Shown piece after piece: positions 41,740 to 50,436 of a DNA stretch of 64,000 bases; the first letter of the stretch is position 1; the number at the start of each line of letters is the position of its first letter. This DNA comes from Leadbettera azotonutricia ZAS-9 (GTDB taxonomy: Bacteria > Spirochaetota > Spirochaetia > Treponematales > Breznakiellaceae). The stretch is taken from NCBI RefSeq assembly GCF_000214355.1, contig NC_015577.1:2719389-2783388 (forward strand), given 5' to 3'. Both the position numbers and the translations under genes were made by a program. Under the pieces are notes generated by a model that was given only the letters and a program-made list of their open reading frames with translations, ran no database searches and was not told the origin of the DNA.

Positions 41740-44373
41740 GTGAAAGACAATGGCAAAAAAACACCCCTGGCTCTGAAAATCCTCAGGGCCTTTCTCATAC
41801 TCATTGCGGTTATTATACTTATCCCCGTCATTGCCATGGGGCTTTCGTTCATTGGACGCATTGCGCCCGACGAGGTGATACCCGATTCTTTCGCCCTTTA
41901 CGCCAGGGTGCCCAACCCGGTAAAGCTTGCAGAACGGCTCCTGGCCCACGAAAGCCTTCCGGAGATCCTTGCGCTTCCGGAGCTGACCCCTGCATTGCCG
42001 GGCATTGAACAGTTCCGCAGCAGCGGCATACATGAAAGCAAGTGGACCAGATTTGCCCTGCGAGGCAGGCTCGACGCTGCCCTCATGGCGGACGGGAAAA
42101 TCCTTGGGGCCTGGGATGCCGGCGTCCTCTCCCCGCTGCTCAAAGCATTGCCCTTAATCGCGGGCAGAATTTCGATAAAGGGGCTCTACTATGTGCAGGC
42201 AGGGAAGAATTCCCGCTTTGAATACCGCATGGAAGACGGGAAGGTTTTTTATGCAGGCCCCTGGCATAACCTGCTCATCATTGCCAATGACTCAAAGCTT
42301 TTTGAATCGGTGCTGGATGGAACTTCCCGGGATGAAGACCGCCGGGGGCGGGACAATAAAATTTTTTATGCCAGGAATTTTGATATCGCCTTCCTCCTCT
42401 CGCCTGAATACTTAAAAAAAATCCTGAAAGATTCAGACCCCATGATCGTTTCTGTCCTTGAGGATACCCAGTTCCGGGAATCCATCGAAGCGGCTTTAAC
42501 CATAGAGCCCAAACAGCTCGGGATAAATATTGCCGCATCCCTCTCGTCGAATAGCAGGGAAATCGAAAATGTCCTGGCAAGGAATTCTCCGGCTGTTGGC
42601 CTCAACCGCATTCTGCCTAATAATGCCCAATATGCCACCATACTGGCAGCCGGCCCTCTCCGCACGATCATGGACGCGGCGGCTTCAGTACCGGGCGCCG
42701 GTGTGCAGGAGCCATGGAAAACAGCGGACACTTCTTCGCGCAGGCTTTTGGGCATGAATATAGAGGAACTTCTCTATTCATGGACAGGGGAAGAGTTTGC
42801 CGTCTTCGGTATGGCAGGAAGGCCGAACCCGGTTATCCTTATGGAAGTAAAGGATGAAAAAAAGCGGCAGGAAGTTTTCAGCAAGGCTTTCAAATCAATT
42901 GTGCTGAACGAGAACATCAATCTTAATCTGGACGGCAACCGCTTGCCCCGTATCGAGATGCCGAATTTTCTTTCTTCCCTCCTCCTCTCCATGGGGGTGC
43001 GTATCCCTTCTCCTTATTATACTGTCCATAATGGGTACCTCTTCCTCTCGGAATCCGCGGAATCACTGCTGGCCGCAGTGAATGCGGTGCGGAAAAATGA
43101 AACCTTAATCCGGACGGATCTCTGGCAGGGTCTTGCAAAACCAGGTCCCGGCAAATCAAGCTTCGGCATCTTCTATTCTTTGGATCGTTCCCTCCCCTTC
43201 TTCCTCAGGGGTAACGCAATAGTAAGCGTAATACTGCGAGCCTATCGCCAGGGGCTGCTGCAGCTTTCCCTCGAAAAAAACAGGATGGAAATAAACCTCC
43301 AGGCTGTTCCCGGTTCAGGGAAGGGCCTCATTCCGGTTCAGGGTTATCCCCTTGATCTGGGCGGAAGAGCAGGCAACCGGGTATACGCTATAGGCAGGGG
43401 GAACGAAGGGAGGATACTCCTCACTAAAGACAACACCGCTGTTTCAATAAACGCCCTGGACAGGAGCATAAAAGAATTCCCCCTCCCCGGGAATCTCTGG
43501 ATAATTCCTGCCGACGGCATACAGGGTGGGGTATGGATAGTAAGCTCCCAGGGCAGGGTGGTACTTGCCGATCGCGATTTTGAACCCCTCAAGGGCTTCC
43601 CCCTTATCACCGGCATACGCATTTCCGCAGCCCCGGTTTCCCAGGGCGGCAAACTTTTCCTCTCCGACGAGGATGGTTCTGTTCACACCATAGATGACAA
43701 GGCTTCGGCGGCAAAATGGGGCACTGCTTACAGTACTGCCCTGCGATCCCCTCCCTCGTTCCTCACGGTGCAAAACAAAATCTATGCTGCCTCATATCCA
43801 AAAAGCTTCCTGGGGGAAATCTGGGTTCAGGATGCATCCAGCGGCGCAGCCCTCCCCGGCTGGCCTGCCTATGTTTCGGGCATCGCCTTCGGCTCTCCCC
43901 TCCCCTTTACCTATCAAAACAAACTCCATGCTGCCTTTATAAGCCAGGCCGGGGAACTTTACCTGTATGACGATCAAGGCATGCTCCTCCAGGGCTTCCC
44001 CCTGGAACTTGAGGGCGTATTCTACCTTCAGCCTGTTTTTGACGGGACTTTCCTCTGGGTCATAGCCCAGGACGGCACCCTCTACCAGATAAGCCCTTCC
44101 GGGGACCGTCTCTCCCAAAAGATACCCAACCTGGAAGTAAAAGAAAATGGCTATATCACCGCCGTGGATACGGATGGTAATGGCAAGGCTGAAATATTTA
44201 TCTCCGGGGAAGGCAATACCCTGCACGGCTACAACCGCAATTTCCAGTCCCTCGAAGGGTTCCCCCTCCCCATTTGGGGGCGGCCCGCCTTTACCGAATT
44301 GTCGGGAAACGGGAAAATGGAAATTATCGGAGCCGGAATGGACAACAAGATATACCGCTGGCAGTTCAGATAA
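41740..44373 (+). CDS. large envelope protein: DUF3352-like region plus C-terminal beta-propeller
   Basis: The 877-residue protein starts at GTG and has an N-terminal membrane anchor (ILRAFLILIAVIILIPVIAM). About 500 residues of DUF3352-like sequence follow (PDSFALYARVPNPVKLAERLLA, YATILAAGPLRTIMDAA, YYTVHNGYLFLSESAESLLA). The last 330 residues form a PQQ/FG-GAP-type propeller with repeated GFPL and DG strands (PLKGFPLITGIRISAAPV, VDTDGNGKAEIFISG, SLEGFPLPIWGRPA). It is probably exposed on the periplasmic side. No enzymatic motif is visible. GAGGTG lies 13 bases before the start, further than usual. The next gene encodes a lipoprotein and starts 11 bases after the stop. Confidence 0.65.
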   Translation: MKDNGKKTPLALKILRAFLILIAVIILIPVIAMGLSFIGRIAPDEVIPDSFALYARVPNPVKLAERLLAHESLPEILALPELTPALPGIEQFRSSGIHESKWTRFALRGRLDAALMADGKILGAWDAGVLSPLLKALPLIAGRISIKGLYYVQAGKNSRFEYRMEDGKVFYAGPWHNLLIIANDSKLFESVLDGTSRDEDRRGRDNKIFYARNFDIAFLLSPEYLKKILKDSDPMIVSVLEDTQFRESIEAALTIEPKQLGINIAASLSSNSREIENVLARNSPAVGLNRILPNNAQYATILAAGPLRTIMDAAASVPGAGVQEPWKTADTSSRRLLGMNIEELLYSWTGEEFAVFGMAGRPNPVILMEVKDEKKRQEVFSKAFKSIVLNENINLNLDGNRLPRIEMPNFLSSLLLSMGVRIPSPYYTVHNGYLFLSESAESLLAAVNAVRKNETLIRTDLWQGLAKPGPGKSSFGIFYSLDRSLPFFLRGNAIVSVILRAYRQGLLQLSLEKNRMEINLQAVPGSGKGLIPVQGYPLDLGGRAGNRVYAIGRGNEGRILLTKDNTAVSINALDRSIKEFPLPGNLWIIPADGIQGGVWIVSSQGRVVLADRDFEPLKGFPLITGIRISAAPVSQGGKLFLSDEDGSVHTIDDKASAAKWGTAYSTALRSPPSFLTVQNKIYAASYPKSFLGEIWVQDASSGAALPGWPAYVSGIAFGSPLPFTYQNKLHAAFISQAGELYLYDDQGMLLQGFPLELEGVFYLQPVFDGTFLWVIAQDGTLYQISPSGDRLSQKIPNLEVKENGYITAVDTDGNGKAEIFISGEGNTLHGYNRNFQSLEGFPLPIWGRPAFTELSGNGKMEIIGAGMDNKIYRWQFR

Positions 44374-44384
44374 GGGGATTAAGA

Positions 44385-45518
44385 ATGAAGCCATTTTCAT
44401 CCAAATTAAGTGTATTACTGCTAATTAGTATGTTTGCGATTTCCTGCCAATCAGTGCAAAAGGATCTCCTCATCTCCAGCATGGACGAATCTGCCAGGGC
44501 AAGCATCGAAGAGCTTGAGGAAACAATAGTCAGGCTCGAAGCTGCCCCTGCCGCCAATGCCCTTGCCTCTGCCCGCAGAAAAACCGAGGAACTCGAAAAA
44601 GAGGGCATCCCCGATGCCGACTTCCAGGCCCTCCTCGCGGCATGGTCAGGAAGGCTCAGCCTTTTGGAAAACAAAACCCCCGATGCCCAGCGGGAGCTTA
44701 AAAAATCCCAAACTTTAGCTCCCGGAAACTGGCCGGCCGTGCTATTGGAAGCGCGTCTTGAGCGGGACAGGCAAAAGCGGCTTATTATTGTAGACAGCGC
44801 ATTAAGCCTCGAAGACCTGGCAGCCCCTGCCGGGGGGGAATCAAACGGCCCCGGGGAATTAAGCCTCGAAAGGGGCAGGATACTCCTCGAACTCAACCGC
44901 TTTGCCGAAGCTGTGGCATCCTTTGACCTTGCCTTCGGCCTCCTGGAAGGCAAGCCCTTCTACCGCGAGATATACCAGCCTGCCAGGGACAGGGCATGGG
45001 AACTGCATGATATAGAAGCGGGGAACAAATCCATAACCCTCATGCAGCATGAATGGATAGACTGGAAGGATTTAATAGAGATCACCAAAACTGAAACGGA
45101 TTTGCTGCGTTTCCTCACTGCGGGCAGGGATTGGAAAGCCGAAGAAATATTCAGCCGCCTCCTGGATCGTTCCTTTATCCCCCCCACCCAGGACATTAGC
45201 TTGACCGAATGGCCCCAAACAAAACCAAAAATCGGCGATGAGGTGCTCCGCTCAGGGGCCGCATGGTTCCTCTGGCATCTTTATGCAGAGAACAGGAGCA
45301 ACAGAGGGCTGCTCTCCCGTTACGCGTCGAGGTATGCCAATACCCCAAATGCCAGAAGCCCAATACAGGATCTGCCCTTGCTCTCGCCTTTCTTTGATTC
45401 AATCCTGGGCTGCGTGGAATCCGAATTCATGTCTTTGCCGGACGGGAAAAATTTTAACCCCGGAGAAAAACTCCGGGGTTCAGCATATCTTGCAATGCTT
45501 AAGAAACTTGCTCCTTAA
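44385..45518 (+). CDS. lipoprotein, helical/TPR-like
   Basis: The 377-residue product has a signal peptide with a lipobox (FAISC, Cys about residue 21). The mature part is helical, with TPR-like stretches (LLAAWSGRLSLLENKTPDAQ, LERGRILLELNRFAEAVASF). The start at MKPFSSKLSVLLL has GGGG eight bases upstream; a longer in-frame form would begin inside the preceding gene and hide the signal peptide. It is probably co-transcribed with the propeller protein before it, and the two may act together. Its last 21 codons contain a hairpin that works as a terminator for the opposite htrA gene. Its stop codon interlocks with that of htrA. Confidence 0.7.
   Translation: MKPFSSKLSVLLLISMFAISCQSVQKDLLISSMDESARASIEELEETIVRLEAAPAANALASARRKTEELEKEGIPDADFQALLAAWSGRLSLLENKTPDAQRELKKSQTLAPGNWPAVLLEARLERDRQKRLIIVDSALSLEDLAAPAGGESNGPGELSLERGRILLELNRFAEAVASFDLAFGLLEGKPFYREIYQPARDRAWELHDIEAGNKSITLMQHEWIDWKDLIEITKTETDLLRFLTAGRDWKAEEIFSRLLDRSFIPPTQDISLTEWPQTKPKIGDEVLRSGAAWFLWHLYAENRSNRGLLSRYASRYANTPNARSPIQDLPLLSPFFDSILGCVESEFMSLPDGKNFNPGEKLRGSAYLAMLKKLAP
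45456..45480 (-). terminator. htrA terminator located inside the opposite lipoprotein gene
   Basis: A perfect ten-base stem (AACCCCGGAG/CTCCGGGGTT) with a five-base loop lies about 35 bases past the htrA stop. On the minus strand it is followed by AAAATTTTT, a short U tract after four As; on the plus strand no T tract follows. The same bases encode Asn-Pro-Gly-Glu-Lys-Leu-Arg-Gly of the lipoprotein. Confidence 0.7.
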
Positions 45519-47023
45519 CGCTTGAACTTGAGGGAATCCAATGTGGTCTCGTTCCTGATAAAGGTGAACCACAATTCCTTGTCGGTCTTTTCCCTCAGCG
45601 CTTTATAGAACGAGGCAATGTCTTTTACAGGCGTTTCATTTATCGCAGTAATTCTGTCGCCCCTCTGGAGGCCTATGATGGCTGCGGGGGTTTCGGGAAT
45701 CACCTGGGCGACATAGAGGCCCTGAGCGTCCTTATCGAGCTGCAGGCTTGTTCGCACTGCATCGGTGAGGGACACTACAAAGAGGCCGGGCCAGAGTTTC
45801 TTGTTTTCTGCTGCCACCTCGTCGGTGCGGGCTTCAATCTTGACTTCAAAATCGCGGGAAGCGCCGTCGCGTATCACCGTAAAGACCGCCTTGTCGCCGG
45901 GCCTGAGATCCCCAACCATCTGGGTAAGGGGGGTAGAGCTGCGCACTTCTTTCTTGTCCACATGGGTGATGAAGTCGCCGGCCCTGATGCCGCCCTTGTC
46001 CGCAGGCGAACCCAGGAAGACCTGGGAAGCCAATGCGCCCCGTTTGCCCTCGATGCCAAGGGCCGAAAGCAGATCCTTGTCGGGGTCGATGAGGGAAACG
46101 CCGAGCCAGCCGTCATTGGTGGAACCTGAATTAATGAATTCATCGATGGTGCGTTTTGAATTGTTGATGGGAATGGCAAAGCCGAGGCCCACTGAACCGC
46201 CGCCGTTATTGCTGGCAATCCAGGTATTGATTCCCACAACCTCGCCCCTGATGTTAACCAGGGGACCGCCCGAGTTCCCCTGGTTAATGGGGGCATCGGT
46301 CTGGATAAAATCGTTGATGTTTCCCGCAGGCCCGTTGGTCCGGCCAACGGCGCTCACTATGCCCATGGTCACAGAAAAAGAAAACTGCTCCCCCAGGGGG
46401 TTGCCCATGGCAATGGCCCAATCGCCCACTTTGACATCGTCTGAATTGCCCAGCACCGCCAGAGGGAAAAAATCAGAAGTCTTGAAGGAAACCATGGCAA
46501 GATCGCGGCGGCTGTCTTTCCCGACCAGCTCTGCCGTGTATTCTTTGCCATCCTTGGTAGCTATCTGGATTTCGTTTGCCCCATCCACCACGTGATTATT
46601 GGTAAGCACGTAGTACAGATCCTTGTTCTGCCTGACTATGATGCCCGAACCAAGACCCTGGGATCGCTGTTCCCTTTCAGGCTGGCTATTTTCCTGGCCA
46701 TTCCCCCGGGGGCCGAAAAAGAATTCCCAGGGTATGCCATTGAAGTTCTGGGCTTGCCGGCGGCTTACGGTGATTGTTTTAATCTCCACCACCGAGGGCA
46801 GCACCTTATCGGAAACCGAACGGAACGCCGTCTGGAGGCCCTCAGCTATGGCGAGGGCATCCTGAGGTATCACCACAGTCGGCGTTTCCTGGGCCTGCGC
46901 CTTTGCCCGGGGTGTGGAACAGGAAAATGAAAGGAAAGCCAGGGAAAACCCAAAGATTACCCCTATGAGCACCAGGTTGAAGATAAAGAATTTCTTCGAT
47001 GACAATTTCTGTGAGAGATTCAT
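45515..47023 (-). CDS. htrA: HtrA/Deg-family periplasmic serine protease
   Basis: The 502-residue protein has an N-terminal hydrophobic anchor (FNLVLIGVIFGFSLAFLSFS), possibly with a lipobox (SFSCS). The trypsin-like domain has a complete triad: His in LTNNHVVDGANEI, Asp in DSRRDLAMVSF and Ser in QGNSGGPLVNIRG. Two PDZ domains follow (GWLGVSLIDPDKDLLSALGI and LFVVSLTDAVRTSLQLDKDA begin them). It degrades or refolds damaged envelope proteins. AGGAG lies six bases before the ATG. Its gene ends face to face with the lipoprotein gene, with stop codons overlapping by two bases. Confidence 0.93.
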   Translation of the reverse strand: MNLSQKLSSKKFFIFNLVLIGVIFGFSLAFLSFSCSTPRAKAQAQETPTVVIPQDALAIAEGLQTAFRSVSDKVLPSVVEIKTITVSRRQAQNFNGIPWEFFFGPRGNGQENSQPEREQRSQGLGSGIIVRQNKDLYYVLTNNHVVDGANEIQIATKDGKEYTAELVGKDSRRDLAMVSFKTSDFFPLAVLGNSDDVKVGDWAIAMGNPLGEQFSFSVTMGIVSAVGRTNGPAGNINDFIQTDAPINQGNSGGPLVNIRGEVVGINTWIASNNGGGSVGLGFAIPINNSKRTIDEFINSGSTNDGWLGVSLIDPDKDLLSALGIEGKRGALASQVFLGSPADKGGIRAGDFITHVDKKEVRSSTPLTQMVGDLRPGDKAVFTVIRDGASRDFEVKIEARTDEVAAENKKLWPGLFVVSLTDAVRTSLQLDKDAQGLYVAQVIPETPAAIIGLQRGDRITAINETPVKDIASFYKALREKTDKELWFTFIRNETTLDSLKFKR

Positions 47024-47063
47024 GCTTGCTCCTTAAATCTGTATATCACGATTCATCAGATTA

Positions 47064-47092
47064 ATTATGTTTTCTATATATAATAATTACAA
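47064..47092 (-). promoter_or_regulatory. candidate htrA promoter
   Basis: The minus strand reads TTGTAA, 17 bases and CATAAT, about 40 bases before the htrA ATG. The region between map and htrA is otherwise AT-rich and unstructured. Confidence 0.5.
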
Positions 47093-47116
47093 TCTTAAAT
47101 AATGGTTACAAGGGAA

Positions 47117-47869
47117 TTATTCAGTGAGAATTTCGGTATGGTCCGGGAAAATGGCGATGGTATGCTCCCAGTGCGACGAAAGCTTCTGGTCGGCTGTAAC
47201 CACAGTCCAGTCGTCTTCCAAAATCTCCACATCCCCGGTACCCAGGTTGATCATGGGTTCAATAGCTATAACCATGCCCCCCGCCAGCTTGGGGTTGGGG
47301 CCGTGGGGAACATTCGTCACCTGGGGGTCTTCGTGAACCTCCAGGCCCACCCCGTGGCCGCAAAACTGGTGGACCACGCCATAACCGTGGGAAAGGGCAT
47401 GGCCCTGCACAGCCCTGGCAATCTGGAGGAGCCTGTCCCCTGCCTTGGCTGCCTTGATCCCCGCATAGAGGCATTCCCGGGTAACTTCGTTGAGCCTATG
47501 GGCTTCAGGACTCACCTTGCCTGCCTCCACCGTAATAGCCTGATCCGAAATATAGCCATCAAGGTCTATGCCGCAGTCCAGGGACACCAGATCGCCATTG
47601 GCGATCTTCCGCCTGGAAGGGATGCCGTGAATCACTTCCTCGTTTATGGATATGCAGATAGAGTTTGGGAAGGGATTTTTCCTGGGGCCGTAACCCAGGA
47701 ACGCGGGCTTGCCGCCTGCCTTTTTGATCCAGTTATGCACCCAGCGGTCTATCTCGATAGTCTCCACGCCGGGCTTAACCATGGGAAGGAGTTCCCTGTA
47801 CATAGATGAAAGGGCTTTGCACGAAGTCCTGATGGCGTTTATCTGCTTTTCATTCTTAAGCCGTATCAT
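47117..47869 (-). CDS. map: methionine aminopeptidase, type I
   Basis: The 250-residue enzyme removes the initiator methionine from new proteins. The metal ligands are all visible: two Asp residues (LVSLDCGIDLDGYISDQAI), His in CGHGVGLEVHEDP, Glu in VIAIEPMINLG and Glu in WTVVTADQKLSSHWEHTIAI. The catalytic His is in EEVIHGIPSRRK. The start overlaps the end of the DnaJ-like gene by 14 bases, so the genes are probably one operon running from the V-ATPase D subunit. Confidence 0.95.
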   Translation of the reverse strand: MIRLKNEKQINAIRTSCKALSSMYRELLPMVKPGVETIEIDRWVHNWIKKAGGKPAFLGYGPRKNPFPNSICISINEEVIHGIPSRRKIANGDLVSLDCGIDLDGYISDQAITVEAGKVSPEAHRLNEVTRECLYAGIKAAKAGDRLLQIARAVQGHALSHGYGVVHQFCGHGVGLEVHEDPQVTNVPHGPNPKLAGGMVIAIEPMINLGTGDVEILEDDWTVVTADQKLSSHWEHTIAIFPDHTEILTE

Positions 47870-48653
47870 AGCTGCCTTTTATATTGAGTTTGCGTTTGAG
47901 CTGCATGGTATTGGGAAGGCCCGGGTCGCGTTTAAGCGCCTCTTTTAAAACCTTGTTTGCGGTGCCAAGTTCGCCCATGCGGATCAAAGCTTCCGCCATG
48001 GATCGCAAAATTCTTGCCTCGTAGGAGGAATCAAAACCCAGGTCGAGCAGCATCTGGAGGCACTCCACATAGGTTCCAGGCTCTACAGACGGCCGGAGCC
48101 TGAGGCGGACTATCTCCTTAAGGAAATTTTCGATATCTTCCGCAAAGTGCCTGAAATAGGGCAGCCGCCTTTCTTCCCGTATCAGGCGGAGGAGGAGGCA
48201 AAACGCCTCATAGTAACGATCCCGCCGGGCAAGCTCCTCAGCCATAATGTAGACGCAGTCCATCCAGTCCTCACGGTCTATGTATTTTTCCATGGGAAAA
48301 TCAAGGCCGCCCTGCTCTTCCCAGATTGAAAGGGCTGTATCTTCCTCCATGTGGAGAAGCTCAAAAAACACAAGCTTTGCCTTGCTGGCCGGATCGTTTC
48401 CCTGCTCTTTAAGAAAACTGCGGTAATCAAAGTGGTAAGTCCGGTTGAAGCGGCTGTATGCCCTATCGTATTCAAAACGGCGATCCCGATCCGAAAGTAT
48501 CTCATAGGCGGCAAGAAGCCTGCGCATACCTTCCACCGCATTGTCCCCCGCAATGTCCGGGTGAAGCCGCTTGGCGCGCTCTCGAAAAGCTTTTTTTATA
48601 TCCTGGGCTGTCGCGTTCTGGGACACCCCAAGGAGGGTGTAATAGTTATCCAC
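47856..48653 (-). CDS. J-domain protein with C-terminal helical repeats
   Basis: The 265-residue protein has an N-terminal J domain (NYYTLLGVSQNATAQDIKKA, RERAKRLHPDIAGD with the HPD motif, LLAAYEILSDRDRRFEYDRA). About 190 helical residues follow, ending in a TPR-like unit (LIRMGELGTANKVLKEALKR). It probably recruits DnaK to a specific client. The start is a GTG nine bases after the stop of the gene before it, just ahead of the J domain. Longer in-frame forms would lie within that gene and add no family sequence. It lacks the zinc and C-terminal domains of DnaJ proper. Confidence 0.78.
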   Translation of the reverse strand: MDNYYTLLGVSQNATAQDIKKAFRERAKRLHPDIAGDNAVEGMRRLLAAYEILSDRDRRFEYDRAYSRFNRTYHFDYRSFLKEQGNDPASKAKLVFFELLHMEEDTALSIWEEQGGLDFPMEKYIDREDWMDCVYIMAEELARRDRYYEAFCLLLRLIREERRLPYFRHFAEDIENFLKEIVRLRLRPSVEPGTYVECLQMLLDLGFDSSYEARILRSMAEALIRMGELGTANKVLKEALKRDPGLPNTMQLKRKLNIKGSYDTA

Positions 48654-48661
48654 TAGCGCCG

Positions 48662-49072
48662 CTAGGCTCCAATCCTCTTGCCCAGGGCTTCCGCATGGGC
48701 CGCATTGAGGATAATTTCGCTCCAGTTGACCATCATGCCTTCTTTTTCCATAGCCTTCATAAGATTCCACAGTGCCTTGGTGATGAAGAAAGGCCCTGTT
48801 TTCTTAAGGAATGCCGCGCTTTTCTTGCCCACAAGCCCGCTTCCCGCCGAAAGAACCTTGGACAGCGCTTCGGGCATCTTGCCCCCCCAGGCTTTTACAG
48901 CCTCTGCGCAGACCGCGATATATTCATAGCCCGGAAGCCTAAAACCATCCTCGGTCCAGGCATCGATGACATCAACCCTGTGGCCCATGGATTCCATGCC
49001 TTTGGCAAGGGATTTCACGTATTCCGGAACACCGTTCCGCGATTTGGGGGCGCTTATCACTGCTATTCTCAT
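48662..49072 (-). CDS. flavodoxin-like fold protein
   Basis: The 136-residue product starts with a strand-loop-helix like that of flavodoxins (MRIAVISAPKSRNGVPEYVK) and continues with MGHRVDVIDA and GYEYIAVCAEAVKAWGGKMP, followed by a Lys-rich helix. The FMN phosphate loop is not classical (APKSRNG rather than TGNT), so cofactor binding is uncertain. AAGGA lies six bases before the ATG. It lies between a UspA-like gene and a J-domain gene. The function is unknown; a flavodoxin fold is my best reading. Confidence 0.6.
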   Translation of the reverse strand: MRIAVISAPKSRNGVPEYVKSLAKGMESMGHRVDVIDAWTEDGFRLPGYEYIAVCAEAVKAWGGKMPEALSKVLSAGSGLVGKKSAAFLKKTGPFFITKALWNLMKAMEKEGMMVNWSEIILNAAHAEALGKRIGA

Positions 49073-49087
49073 GTTCTATCCTTCATT

Positions 49088-49573
49088 TTAGGCTTGTTTG
49101 TAGATCTGGTCGATGTTCGGCTCTTTGGCCAGGAGAACCGTGCATTTGGCGTTCACGATGATTTCCCTGTGGGAATGGGAAACGATATCCCTGGAGCTGC
49201 GGTCTTTTTCCCAGCCCCCCAGAACTATCAAGTCCGCGCGCTGCTCGTCGGCAGCAGTCAAAATCTCGGTATAAACCGCCCCTCTGCGTATCTCCCGCTC
49301 CACCTTGACCCCCTTGGCCCGGGCAAGCTCTTCCACAAAGGAGAGGTATCGTTCGCCGTTGGCTTCAAGGCTCCGCTCGTAATCAAGACTCTCTTCCTGA
49401 ATGAAGATTTTGCTCAAGGTGAGCTGCCTGATAGTGGCAGTGTCCACCACATAAACCGCAGAAAGCCTGCACTTATACACTTTTGCCATGACAATCGCGT
49501 ATTTGGCAGCAAGAATGGAAGCGTCAGAACCGGTAATTGCGACAACAATGTTGGAAAAAAGAGGTTTCATCAT
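49088..49573 (-). CDS. universal stress protein, UspA family
   Basis: The 161-residue protein has the Usp fold: NIVVAITGSDASILAAKYAI at the start, CRLSAVYVVDTATIRQL in the middle and ADLIVLGGWEKDRSSRD with NAKCTVLLAKEP at the end. The ATP-binding motif G-2x-G-9x-G-S/T is degenerate (GGWEKDRSSRDIVSHSHREI), so it may belong to the non-ATP-binding branch. Its start overlaps the stop of the V-ATPase D gene in an ATGA, so expression is linked to that gene. Confidence 0.8.
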   Translation of the reverse strand: MMKPLFSNIVVAITGSDASILAAKYAIVMAKVYKCRLSAVYVVDTATIRQLTLSKIFIQEESLDYERSLEANGERYLSFVEELARAKGVKVEREIRRGAVYTEILTAADEQRADLIVLGGWEKDRSSRDIVSHSHREIIVNAKCTVLLAKEPNIDQIYKQA

Positions 49574-50193
49574 TCCTTTCCGGCCTTCCTTTTTAGCAGC
49601 TTGCTTGTAAAGAAGGAATCCCGATCCCTCTCCTCAAGCGCCGATTCGATATAGGTTCTGGTTTCCCTGGCAGTGGGAATCACCATTTTCTCCAGGGCGT
49701 TCACCCGCCTCTGGGTCTTGCGGACCTCCCGGGCAAGCCGCCAGGCAATGGTCCTCACCGCCGCCAATTCAGTCAGAATCTTCAGCAACCCGAAGAATTC
49801 TAGCACAGTTTCATCACATTCGGCAAATGAATTCGCAGGGGAATACTTCAATTCCGCACTGGGCAGCTTGATTTCAAGCCCCGGCAGGCTCATCCCGGCA
49901 GCCACAACCCGCTTTTCGGTCAGCTCGAAGCTGTACCGTATGTTCCGCGAAAGCTTGTCCGCCCTCTCCCTTCCCACAATGACCAGCATGCGCCGCAAAG
50001 CCGGATAAGCCGTCCCGATCTTGGCGTCCAAATCCCGCTCCAGGATCTTCACCTGCTCCACCTTCTGCATCAGCTCCATAACAAGGATTTCCCGTTTCTG
50101 CTCAAGCAGATCATAGCCCTCAAGGGCGGTATTGAGCCGTTCCTTGACCCTGATGAGGTTGCTTTTGGTTGGGGCTATCTGCTCCCGGGGCAA
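49570..50193 (-). CDS. atpD: V/A-type ATPase subunit D (central rotor stalk)
   Basis: The 207-residue protein is subunit D: APTKSNLIRVKERLNTALEG and YDLLEQKREILVMELMQKVE at the start, a middle region, and AWRLAREVRKTQRRVNALEK with VIPTARETRTYIESALEERD at the end. It forms the long coiled-coil rotor in the A3B3 head. The start is TTG with AGGAG seven bases upstream. Subunit D normally follows subunit B directly; here 2.2 kb of decayed mobile and toxin genes lie between them. A weak promoter of its own (TTGTTA-17-TAGATT, 50235-50263) is visible. Confidence 0.93.
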   Translation of the reverse strand: MPREQIAPTKSNLIRVKERLNTALEGYDLLEQKREILVMELMQKVEQVKILERDLDAKIGTAYPALRRMLVIVGRERADKLSRNIRYSFELTEKRVVAAGMSLPGLEIKLPSAELKYSPANSFAECDETVLEFFGLLKILTELAAVRTIAWRLAREVRKTQRRVNALEKMVIPTARETRTYIESALEERDRDSFFTSKLLKRKAGKE

Positions 50194-50436
50194 AACCGAG
50201 CTCCTTTAAGTGTTTCGTTATTGTATCAGCTCTTAATCTATAGCATTGAGACGGTTTTAACAATATAGGAAAGAAGGGGGTAGGAACGGCAAAAGGCGGA
50301 TTTCTGCAAATTCATGATGGTTTTTTGCCCTTTTTCGTTTTTTTTAGGATTCTTGGAGGAAATTTCAAAGCGCTACGCATGCCAGCGCCATATAGGTATA
50401 TAGAAATATCTGTTTGTATAGATTGTTGAGCTGCCC
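50194..50436. other. island border region upstream of atpD
   Basis: This stretch holds the atpD ribosome-binding site (AGGAG), the candidate atpD promoter at 50235-50263 (minus strand, TTGTTA-17-TAGATT) and AT-rich sequence with homopolymer runs. No gene is visible. It marks the left border of the insertion inside the V-ATPase operon; no clear inverted repeat or target duplication could be found by eye. Confidence 0.4.

Noticed and set aside
41740-41780. Leaderless reading for the large propeller protein
   Set aside because: The candidate -10 (GAAAAT) is weak and a GAGGTG lies upstream, so the case is not clear enough to count.
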